From Cyanodermella asteris (taxonomy: Eukaryota; Ascomycota; Lecanoromycetes; Ostropales; Stictidaceae): a DNA stretch of 64,000 nt. Shown here piece by piece: positions 22,730 to 32,049 of this stretch; the stretch's first letter is position 1; every line of letters starts with the position of its first letter. The position numbers and the translations under genes are program-made. The notes under the pieces are model-generated. The model was not told the DNA's origin. It searched no databases and was given only the letters and a program-made list of their open reading frames with translations. The stretch covers positions 329,073 through 393,072 of the forward strand of contig UYJD01000010.1 in NCBI GenBank assembly GCA_900618795.1, read 5' to 3'.

Positions 22730-23247
22730 TCATCTCCTTCTGCCCCCTCTCACAATCAAACTCCCTATCACGCCGAGCGCAACCGCCGCACCACCCACAA
22801 TCGCCACGCCCAATAAACCCTCCTTCTGGACCTTATCGTCGATCAACTGCTTCAAACTCGCCGCCTGCAAATTCGCCGGCTCATAGGTCAACAACCAGTC
22901 ATTGAATTTCCTCGCCTCCGCATAGTTGCCCAGCTTGTAGTTGCCCAGCGCCAAGTAGTAAAGACATTCTCTTCGCCGTTCCGGCGCCGATCGGTAGATT
23001 TCAGATAAGAGTCGGACGCCTTCCTGTTGCTCGTCTCGTGTCGTGGATTTGATTAGTCCCCAGGCGTAGTTGAATTTGGTCTGTAGGCCGACGAATGCGC
23101 CTTCTTTTTCGTATTGGGCGCGGAGGACCGCGAGCTCGTCGGGTTTGAGGGAGAGTTCGGCATCGGCGGCGTCTGTGAAGGTGCTTTTAGCTAGAAGCAT
23201 GAGAGTCATGGGCTCGTCGAGCTCGACTTACATGGTAGGCTGGCCAT
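22730..23247 (-). CDS. FIS1: Mitochondrial fission protein Fis1
   Basis: Tail-anchored outer-membrane protein that recruits the dynamin Dnm1 through adaptors for mitochondrial and peroxisomal division. The first exon is only 16 bp (23247-23232, MASLP plus one base), followed by a 59-bp intron (GTAAGT donor, GCTAAAAG branch region, ACAG acceptor) and exon 23172-22730. The spliced start reads [16 protein letters not shown], matching fungal Fis1; an unspliced reading would instead begin with an unrelated peptide. The 152-residue protein has the two-TPR body ([42 protein letters not shown]) and a C-terminal membrane anchor ([20 protein letters not shown]) with a basic GGRRR tail that directs it to mitochondria. 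It is divergent from SPC24. Confidence 0.95.
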
Positions 23248-23721
23248 TATGCGGGTGTGTAGTGGAATGAAGATGCCCCGAGGCCGAGGTCAAGGTGTTG
23301 GAGCGCAAGTCCAATGATGCTTGGGCGAACCTTCCAGAGATATCAGAAGTCCGGGTTCCGAGTGCGACGAAGGATGTGAGATGGGTAGTGGAGTGTCGTG
23401 TAGGGATGTAGGTGAGAATGAATCGCCACGGCTTGCGGCCGAGTCAGTGACTGCCTTCACGATCACAAGCAGGCTTCCTGGTTTCCACGAGTTCCCGCAG
23501 GCGTGATGCAACTGTGGCGGTGCGACTGTGGCGTCATCGCGGCCACTTCTCCCGAACGCGCGCTAAGCGAGCGGGTCCCTGTGAAAGTAAACATTCCCGC
23601 AACATCTTCAACATCGGCTCTTTATGTCCTGAACAACTCATCTAAAACGCGCGCAAGCAATCGTCGAAGCAGCGACAACTCATCGCCTATTTCTGCGTTC
23701 GCCTCAGTCAATATCGCAATC
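23248..23721. promoter_or_regulatory. Bidirectional promoter region FIS1 / SPC24
   Basis: 474 bp separating two divergent start codons. No individual motif is claimed. Confidence 0.4.
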
Positions 23722-24397
23722 ATGATTCTTGAAGAGAACCCCGACCAGGTAAGATAGCCCAGCCATCACGCCAGACGACGATAAACACAAACATACTAAC
23801 CAAGCATTGCAGCTCTTCCGCTCGACAGTCAGCAACTTCAACATCGAGCCAGACAAGCAACTCCTCATCCGCGTCCGCGAGTCGCTCTCCCTCCTCGAAA
23901 ACGCCCGCCACACCCGCCTAGCCCAAGTCGAAAACGCGCTGAAGAAGCTCTCGCGCCGCGAATCCCAACTAAAATCCCAGCACTCCGAATCGGTCTCCAC
24001 CCACTCCGCAACCTCCCACGCCACGGCGATTCTCCAACTCGACACGCAAAAGTTCCGCATCGCAAAGGCGGCATCGGATCTCGAGGCCGAGGGCGAGCGG
24101 CTGGAAGACGAGCTGGAAGCGCTGAAAGGCCGCTTGGCGGATCTGGAGATGCAAGGGGTGGAAGGGGATGAGATTGCGAGGGAGAGGAGGGAGGTGGAGG
24201 ATCCGAGCGTGTTGAAGTTGAAGGTCTTCAGGAGTTTGGGGATGGATGTTGAGGATGATGGGCGGACGGGCCAGAAGAAGGCAGTCATTAGGAGTCGAAG
24301 GGCGGGGCAGGGGGGGAAGGGGGATGTACATGTCGTCACGGTCGACTCGGGGAGCACGAAGAGCTATTATGCGAATTATTTCTGGGATGTCTTGTGA
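23722..24397 (+). CDS. SPC24: Kinetochore protein Spc24 (Ndc80 complex)
   Basis: Spc24 pairs with Spc25 at the inner end of the Ndc80 complex and links it to the centromere-proximal kinetochore. A 27-bp first exon (23722-23748, MILEENPDQ) is joined to 23813-24397 across a 64-bp intron with GTAAGA donor, an excellent ACTAAC branch site and TTGCAG acceptor. The 203-residue product starts with LFRSTVSNFNIEPDKQLLIRV, has a long heptad region (about 35-145) containing LDTQKFRIAKAASDLEAE, the most recognisable fungal Spc24 stretch, then a C-terminal globular domain (LKLKVFRSLGMDVE, GDVHVVTVDS) ending YYANYFWDVL. These features, their order and the length agree with Pezizomycotina Spc24. Confidence 0.93.
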
Positions 24398-25334
24398 GCA
24401 CCGGATTCTCGCTGAGATGGTGTTGGTTTTGGATTTGTTTTTACGACGTGATGAGATACCCACGATGGATTTGGAATGCAGAACTTCAACCCATGCTTCA
24501 CATGTCTACTCGATTTGGCGTTTGTGAGGCTAAGGCCTAACAGTCTTGACATGCGCGATACCTCACTTTTCGTATGGTTATACTAATCTGGGTTCGAAAC
24601 AGAGCAGGTCTGAGAAGGCTCAACGCCCAGCAGATATGCATATCGCCTCAAAACTCGACCGCAGGTGGTGGCAAAAACATGAGTCGTAACGGGGACTGGG
24701 ATCACGAAGCTGCATAGTGGTCACAAGCCTGAAGCATATGCTATGTGACAAAGAACGACTGCGGAAGGACACGATCTCAAAGAAGCTCGAGCAAAATAGG
24801 ACGACAATCGTCGCCAAAGGTGTCTTGGGTTGACTCATTCGGTGACCAGTCATGAGGCCAAGCTACAATGTACGAATATCAGTAGTTGGGCGAGTATGTG
24901 CTGGAGTGGGTAAGGTGATAGCTTACTCAGTACGTAAATGAGTAGGTGGAAGAGTAGATAGTTGCATCTCTCTTCGAACAGCTGCATGGGTATCGCAGCC
25001 GGTCGTGATTACGTAGTTGCAATAGTATTCAGCCAGGTCACTGAGCAGTCATGTCATGCGTACCTACAATGGCATATCGGCAGGACAGTTTTCAGGGACA
25101 AATGCTCAGAAGTTCACACGTAGTGCTTCCAAAGTATGACTACTGCACGTGAACTGATCGTCGCATACCTTAATCCGAAAGTGGAAGAGATCACGATGCC
25201 ATACGCATACGCTTGCAAGATCGAAAGTTTGCTTTTGTGGACGGCATTGTTGTCTTGGAATATCAATTTGATACGTCTATGAACCACCGAAACAGACTCG
25301 TTTCTGTCAGTCAAATGAGATCTTGATATCATCC
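24398..25334. other. Intergenic between convergent genes
   Basis: No gene seen. The stretch 24880-25060 has recurrent GAGTA/GTAGT-like words but no clean repeat period. A B-box-like GGTTCGAAAC near 24592 has no tRNA-shaped partner. Confidence 0.45.
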
Positions 25335-27203
25335 TCACGCAGCGACCTTCTCGTCAGCAGCGGCCGCAATCTCCTTCCTGACGCCTGCAGGCGCACTGCT
25401 CATATTCCGCCTGGGTTCCTCGTTGAAAGTCTCAATCATAGCCTTGAAGTTGCCCCTGAGTATCAACTTGGTAGTCTTCCACGAGTTACGTGCATTCTCG
25501 CGCACGATGTCCATCGTCGGCCGTTGGAAGATCAGATCAATCTCCTCGAGAGTCTTATCCTTCGTCTCCGGCATGAAGAACAATTGGTAGAACCAACCCA
25601 AGACCGCGATACCACCGTAGAATCCCAATGTCAGACCCGTCGGCGTCATGGCCTCCTGCATACCTGTGAAGTTGTATGTCACAATAAAAGAGGAGAGGAA
25701 GAGCCAGCCATCGGAGGTCGTCATGCCGTAGGATCGAAGGTAGGTCGGGTAGACTTCGGCCGGGATGACCCAAGTGAGCGTGGCGTATGAACCGAAGAAG
25801 AGTTCATAGATAATTAGACCGGTCAGGTAGACGCCCGCCAGAGCACGCTCGGGAACGAAAGAGGAAATGCCGACGAGGACGAGACCAATGAAGAAGCCGG
25901 GCATCATGGCGAGGCCCCAGAAGCGGCGTCCGGCGCGCTCCATGTATAGACAGGCAGGGATGGTACCGAGGAGAAGGGAGCCACCGCCAACGAGTGACAT
26001 GTAGTTGGCTTGATACTTGTCAAAGCCAATTTGCTTCATCAGCACAGACATGTAGTACCTGTGACGGCGTTAATTTGGTGGTCGAATGTACGTGAAAGGG
26101 GGTAAAACTTACATGATCGCATTGATACCAGTAAACTGGCCGAGGAAGATCATGATGTTGGCGTAAATGATGGCACGGCGCGCACGAGGAACGGTGAAGA
26201 AGTCGAGCCAAGGAAAGCGTCGGCTTCCTGCTCCTGCAGCGACCTCACGCTCTTCTTCCTCCACTGAAGCCTTCATGACAAAGAATTCCTCCCGACTGTC
26301 CAACGACTCAACACCGCGAATTCTCTTCCAAACCATGAAGGCGTCCAACGGCTTGCCGTTGTGCATCAAGTATCGGGGGGACTCCGGCAGGAAAAGCATA
26401 CCGCCCAACATAACAGTCGAAAATACAAGTGATGATCCGAGAATATACCGCCAATTTCCGGGCACAGAGACGAACATAGCAGCAACAGCATAGCCCAAAA
26501 CCTCACCTAACGCGATATTGAATTGAAAAAGTGCTACGAGGTTTCCACGCCACTTCCTCTCGACGGTCTCGGCGACGTAAACGGGGACAGTACCGCCCTC
26601 GAGACCAACACCAATGCCGAGAATGACCCTGGCGGCGATGATCATGCCGTAATTGATCGAACCAGCCTCGAGAGCAGCGCCAACTGTGTAGAATATGATA
26701 GCGACAATGATCGACCATTTGCGTCCAAAAAATTCGTTGCAGGGCGAGAGCAGTAGAGCACCCGCAACGGCACCCAGAGGCATACCAGAATTCACGAGTG
26801 AGTTTTGTTGCTCTGTGAGACCCAGGTCGTCGGGGAGGAAGAGGTTAGCCCCAGAAATTAGCGATTGGTCGAGGCCTGATAGAAGTCCGCCCATCGAAGC
26901 AAAAGCAACGAGAATCCAGGTGAAGTGTCGTGGATCCTTGTAATGTGGGCGGAAAATCGAGCTTTGGGTGGCGTGCGGGTGTGCGGCAGCTTGGACCTCC
27001 AGTTCGCTAATCAGTGCATTGATGGCGGCAACGTCGCCAGACTGTACACCAGCGATGGCTTCAGCCTTTGAGAAGTTGCGCGGAGTGTCATTGTGTTCGT
27101 TTGAAGATGTATCTTCCTTGTGGTAGGACTCGACAAATTTCTCAGGAGCCACGCTGGGAGAGTCGGCAGCGGCCACCGCGCTGGGCTTCTCGATGTCGGA
27201 CAT
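25335..27203 (-). CDS. Major facilitator sugar/polyol transporter
   Basis: Twelve-helix plasma-membrane H+ symporter of the sugar porter family. Exons 27203-26113 and 26058-25335 flank a 54-bp intron (GTAAGT donor, ACAG acceptor) that splits the ATG of INAIMYYMSVL; the product is 604 residues. The first in-frame ATG is the third codon of the open frame (MSDIEKPSAV). A cytosolic N-terminus of about 95 residues precedes helix 1. Sugar-porter signatures: GLLSGLDQSLISGA, NEFFGRKW, RVILGIGVGLEGGTVPVYVAE, LPESPRYLM, GQFTGINAIMYY, EVYPTYLRSYGM and MPETKDKTLEEID. The substrate is not readable, and glycerol, inositol or hexose all remain possible. The C-terminal tail has a long hydrophilic extension (about 60 residues). 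Confidence 0.95.
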
Positions 27204-28980
27204 TGTCAACCCAAGTATACGTTTGAATACTGGACGCAGATTGATAACAGAAAGCAGGCGCTGTGAGCACGACCAACAGAGGAGAAATGGACGCGGGAGA
27301 CCCCAATATATAGTCTTCTCGAAGACAAGGCGGGCAACCGAGCCGTGGATAGAGTGGGTGGATCAGCACAGACGTTGGCTGTTTCTGGTGGGGATCGTCG
27401 TGTTCACTTGCAGGCCACGTCCTTGACGGATGGTCGAACTGGTGCTGGTGCTCCAGTGATCTGGCGAGAAGTTTCGCGGCTCCATGATGATGAGGCGTCA
27501 ACAACTTTCCGCCGCAGGACGAAACCAGTAAACCCAACCGGTGGTGCTATCGCATGCTGTAGGTGAACCGTGTGTCGCGGTGCAGCACAAGCCTTTTCCG
27601 GTGTCGGTCCATGGCTTCGCGGGATTCGACGATGCAATTACTGCTCCACCGGCTTGTGGCAGAAGGTTTAGCGGCGTTCTGTCCCCATGGGAGCTCCACC
27701 TTTGGTCTGGAAACGACCGGTATAGAGGGGCCGGTCTCCAGATAAGAGGTGTAGAGAGTAGCCTGATCGAGGGCCAACAAAATCAGCTGTAGCCAATGTC
27801 CTGGACGCAGGAGACAATCACGACATAGAAACCGTTCGATATCGCACATCAGCGAAAGCTTGTCACGACGCTGATTCGACCCAGACGCGGGGTCTTGGTG
27901 ACGAAGCTTGTCTAGGAGGATCACACACATTCCACCGGTTGGTGAGCCGTTCGATACAACCAATGACATCGGCTGGCCTTGACTCCCTGCGTCGAGTTCG
28001 TGCTCTGTGAAGCCGTTTTCGCTCGCCACAATCCCGTTGAACCTCGTGCTCGGTCCTCGACGCTTTTACCTCCGTTCTTCCCTGGCTCATCCGTCCTCGT
28101 CTTGGCCGGTGGGTCCGCTAGAAGGACTGAAGAATTTTCCACTGTATGTCGATCGCAGTCTTCAAGCTTGTATCCCACGTAGACAAGCCAATCTGCACAT
28201 TTGCGCATCACTTTTGGTTTTGCCATGCCGTCGAGGCTTGACCATAGCGTCAATACCTTATCGGAATATACAGCTCCAGATTTGTTGAGCGATTAGCCTT
28301 CGTTTACCAGTGTGGAAGAGCATGTGCAACGCGTCGAATGCTATTGCTCGAGCTTCGTCGATGCTCATCATTTGGAGTCCCCGCTTCCTGCGAGCGCTGA
28401 TCCATCGTTACATATTTGCGGGGCCCCCCGGAGAAGCAAGATTTGATTGTTCGCCCTGTTAGGTTTTTCTGTGTCTGGCTCCGCAACGATAACATCATAG
28501 ATTCGGAAAGCGCCGTTGGACTGGGACAAGGTTGGCCACAGCCAGAGTCAGTGGTCGCGCATGCAAGAAGTTGACCCTAGATCGACTCTAACGCATGGTC
28601 AGTTCGCATCGGTTCGTACAAAATATGGCGACAATTTCGAGCACAGCGAGCATGCTCTCAACTGGTTGTTGGGACCTTCTTTTCAGCGTGGCAAACCGCC
28701 AATGAAACAAAATCTGAGGACTGAAATTCCGAGACTTGGTCCAATGTATCTCGCGCGCATGGCAACTTCGACTCAGCGACAAAAAACGTCGCAAGTGTAC
28801 GTCGAAGGTCACAATGAGGGGATCGGGACTCAATTCGGACCCATTCAACAGATAGCAAACCTAACCAGTCAACGAGCACTTCGCCGGCTGCCAATGGAAA
28901 TAACCGAATCAGGAACTTTTGATCATTCGCCGAGACTGGTGTTTTCTTGCTCACCCGGACTGCACCTGAGCACGGTTTAG
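27204..28980. other. Intergenic upstream of transporter, no gene supported
   Basis: 1.8 kb. The longest frames (27547-28029 on minus; 28516-28980 on plus, lacking an early ATG) show no family resemblance. It likely contains the transporter promoter. Confidence 0.45.
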
Positions 28981-29006
28981 ACCAAGCACTTGACCAAGTG
29001 CTTGGT
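28981..29006. repeat. Perfect inverted repeat, 11-bp arms with 4-bp loop
   Basis: ACCAAGCACTT, loop GACC, AAGTGCTTGGT. The arms are exact complements and could form a hairpin in DNA or RNA. It lies 34 bp before a 12-bp tandem array whose unit shares the CCAAGCA core with this palindrome, so the two are probably related in origin. Confidence 0.9.
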
Positions 29007-29040
29007 CAGACACAATACGATGGATTCAGGCATGTACTTA

Positions 29041-29158
29041 AGTATGTACTCAAGCAAGTACCCAAGCAAGCACCCAAGCAAGCACCCAAGCAAGCACCCA
29101 AGCAAGCACCCAAGCAGGTCCCCAAGCAAGTCCTCAGGCATGTACTCAAGCAAGTATG
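29041..29158. repeat. 12-bp minisatellite (unit like CAAGCACCCAAG)
   Basis: About nine to ten tandem copies. The central four to five are nearly identical (AAGCACCCAAGC phase), and the flanking copies carry variants such as CAAGTACCCAAG, CAGGTCCCCAAG and CAAGTCCTCAGG. Because the period is a multiple of three and the unit holds no stop, frames on both strands stay open across it, for example reading KQAP repeats forward and GCLL repeats in reverse. No start-stop frame around it looks like a gene. Confidence 0.9.
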
Positions 29159-29516
29159 TGCTCCACCTTACAACCCGCTCTTCTATCACCTGATGTCCAA
29201 TCTACCTGATCAAAAGTGGCAGTGCACTTCACACAAGGCCTGGGTTGACTACTTGGGCGATGCGTCCAGCTGATCTCAAGCCGTCACACTCCTTGCACAG
29301 ATCAAAATGGTGTTGTCAGATTGTGACATCTTGTAACTTGGGTGTCTTGGTGTCTGGTTTAAGATTCCCACCTTGTTGCCTCACTTTACATGCTGCAGGC
29401 CCCGAAGCAACCAACGCCATTCCCTGCCGGTGTAGGTGCAAATGCTGTTGGCTGCGACGCAGTGCTGCTGTGCACCCTATTTGATCCGAGGCCGACCGAC
29501 ATCTTCGAGATTTTGG
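29159..29516. other. Intergenic after minisatellite
   Basis: Nothing recognised; 3' flank of the minus-strand HET gene. Confidence 0.45.
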
Positions 29517-31381
29517 TCATATCAGATCGAATGACCGGGCATGGAGAATGCCTCGATTCATCTCTTCGATTGCTTCGCCGTTCATGTAGCGGTCGATATA
29601 GCTGTGTCAAAGTCAGCTCAGCTGGCTAGTCCACGCACAAATCGCTCAAAATCGAGAGTGAACACACTCACCAGGTCCCTCGATACGTGTACTTGTCTCC
29701 GGCCGGTCTCAAGCAGTACAATTCCTGCAGCCCAAATATGACGCATAACTCATCGCCTTCCTGTGCTGTTTTGTGCACCAAACCTAGATCACCATTATTT
29801 GTTCGACATAGGCTTCATTCGTTGGTGACATGCAAGACACATTTGTTGAACCACAAAGCTTTTAGAGATGGAGTCTGGCTCTGTTGACCCAATATCTCAC
29901 GTTTCCATGCCGAATAACAGCGCTCAAAATTCTTGTCGTCAGGGATACCATATAATTTGTCCAGTATGGAGGGCAAGCCTGCGACGATGGTTCGTCCGAG
30001 GGTCATGTCGAACGTACCGTCGTCTGAAGTGCCCCTTAGTTGTCGACGAATGTATGACACTCTTTCCAGCAAGGTTTTGTCACGAGATTTGGAATCATCT
30101 AGCTCCATTACCTCAACAATTGTACCTAAGCTTGCTCCTTTGAGCGAGAGCACCGAGCTATCGATCGTGGCGCACAATCGCGTTCCGATAGAGGCTTTTG
30201 TGTCCGGGGAAATCCCTCCAAATTTATGCGTGCAGGTCCAGGCGGGACACCAAGAAGGCAAATCGTGTTGCGCATTCGACAAGCCGCAGTACCTCATAAT
30301 GCGATCAAGCTGACCCTGCGCGATACTGTCTCTCACGACTTGAATGAACACTTTGCGCACCGTCATCGAGTCACTGTAGTCTATGCGCAATTGCGAAGTA
30401 CCATCATCACTGAATAGAGCGGCGAAGACTTTGTCTCGGACGTCTGTCGACTGACCTTTACGGAGCCATTCAAGATTGGTTAGAAAGCTCGATGAGTGCG
30501 ACTGCAAACTCTGCTGGTAATCCGACCGTATTTGTGGAAAGTTGAGTAAACGCTGGAAAGCTTCAAAGTCAGAGCGGATGCCATATATGGACAAGAAGTC
30601 TGTCAAGTGTCAGATAGGAAACCGTGCATTCTCGACGACAGAACACACAGTATATGCCACGTACACCGGAATCGAAAACGTCCCATTCTAGCTCCTCATA
30701 ACTACATAATATTGTCGTACACTGATTTACGCTGATCTCCATGACCATCCAAGTTCTGCTGAAGTAATTTCGTTGACTCAAGTCTTCAAATTCAGACCAG
30801 ACGACAACGGATAGGCTCCTCAAGAAATCATCGATATCGGCACTGTGAGGCAAGTCTCCGATAGGATATCGGACATCATCTCCTGTAGCCAGTACGCGTA
30901 CCTGTCGCAGTGTGTCAAAGGCATGTTTCGACGCCGAGGTCTCGACTCCGATCCAGGCAACCACACGTGATGCCTTGCCGAAAATATGAAACATGCCGCT
31001 CACTTGCCGGGACCTTTCAGCAGTATCGAGCTGATTGATGCAGACCTGGTCGATCCACACGACACGCTCCTGGTCTTCGAAACGTAGATAGCGAAGGAGC
31101 ACTTCGACACTGCTTGTGATCGGCAACAACTCATCCTTTCCGGTGATAAAGATGCTGCGATCCAGAGTCGGTTCACCCCAGCAGTACGAGACAGCTTCAT
31201 ATTTGCCGACTGATTCCCCGATGGTCGTTCCGACGATCTCGCATTTGAGATCATCGTCGAATACACCTGGCTTCAGCCGCGGGAGTCGGAGAGGCCAGCT
31301 CTCCGGTGTGTTGGCATTCTCGGGGTGCACCAACGGATCGTAGACCTTCAGCCCAGGTTGCGGAACGGACGCTTCAGACAT
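29517..31381 (-). pseudogene. HET-domain (HET-6-like) gene, truncated by a nonsense codon
   Basis: Second allorecognition-type gene of the window, of the HET-6/NWD-less class. Three exons on the minus strand, 31381-30667, 30599-29672 and 29601-29517, are joined by introns of 67 bp (GTGTAC...ACAG) and 70 bp (GTGAGT...ACAG), keeping frame over 576 codons. The N-terminus holds HET blocks YEAVSYCWGEP, RVVWIDQVCINQ, SRQVSGMFHIFGKASRVVAWIG and YFSRTWMVMEI. The middle has RGKVFAAL-like and PSWCPAWT segments; the last exon encodes the standard HET-6 ending (YIDRYMNGEAIEEM). One in-frame stop about 87 percent along would remove roughly 76 C-terminal residues, yet the sequence beyond it and the final splice remain intact. 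I infer a recent loss or a truncated but possibly expressed 499-residue allele. Confidence 0.82.
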
Positions 31382-32049
31382 TGGAAGTTGATGACGGAGG
31401 CGGCGATGGAGGCCGTCGGCGTGAACCAGGTGGCAATGAAGCAGAAGTCCTGCGAAGGTGGCCACCCCGCATGCCCGGTGATCTCGGCCTTGTTATTAAA
31501 CCAGGGTTCCCAGGCTGACCAATCAAAGGTGGGTTCCCTCAGGCGAGGTTTGGCATCGAAATTGAAGTTGCAAACTTTGTGGAGCAGGACTCTCTCGAAT
31601 GAGCATTATAAGGAAATAGGTATTGGGTATCGCTTCAGCACATGTTCGCAAATGTTTCACTAACAAAGCCTTTTGAAGTTTGTGTAACAAATCTAGGCTA
31701 AGAGAGCTCAAGGAATGACGAACCGGAAAGTGACATACACCGCAGCGCAGCGTCTCGGTTCTAGAAGCCCAATTGGCTCGATTGAATGCATTGGTCTCCA
31801 GATGCATACAGATTGTAGATTTACCGGTCGCAGCGACCCGTTTCAACCGCCGCCATCCAGCAAACGCAGGCTTCCTCTGAATCAATATTGGCAAGCATCA
31901 TGACGAGGTAATCTTCACACATAAGGTTCACATGTGTATACCACAGAATTCGAAAACATATACCAAGCTCGAAAGCCAGGCCAAGAACACCGATGTAAAG
32001 AGCAATCGTTCGCCGCATCACCTCCTCCAGCTGTGCAGACCGCACCAAG
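31382..32049. other. Intergenic; possible rhodopsin-like fragment at 31821-32048 (-)
   Basis: A 75-codon minus-strand frame includes a hydrophobic segment and a CEDYLVMMLA stretch like the DDYL region after the first helix of fungal Pth11/rhodopsin-like receptors. Nothing else of such a receptor is seen nearby, so this is at most a small relic or a coincidence. Confidence 0.2.

Noticed and set aside
24592-24602. tRNA B-box-like GGTTCGAAAC
   Set aside because: No matching A box or cloverleaf arms can be drawn at the right distance.
28516-28980. 155-codon plus-strand frame before the minisatellite
   Set aside because: The frame opens with TTG, has no family resemblance and no splice support.
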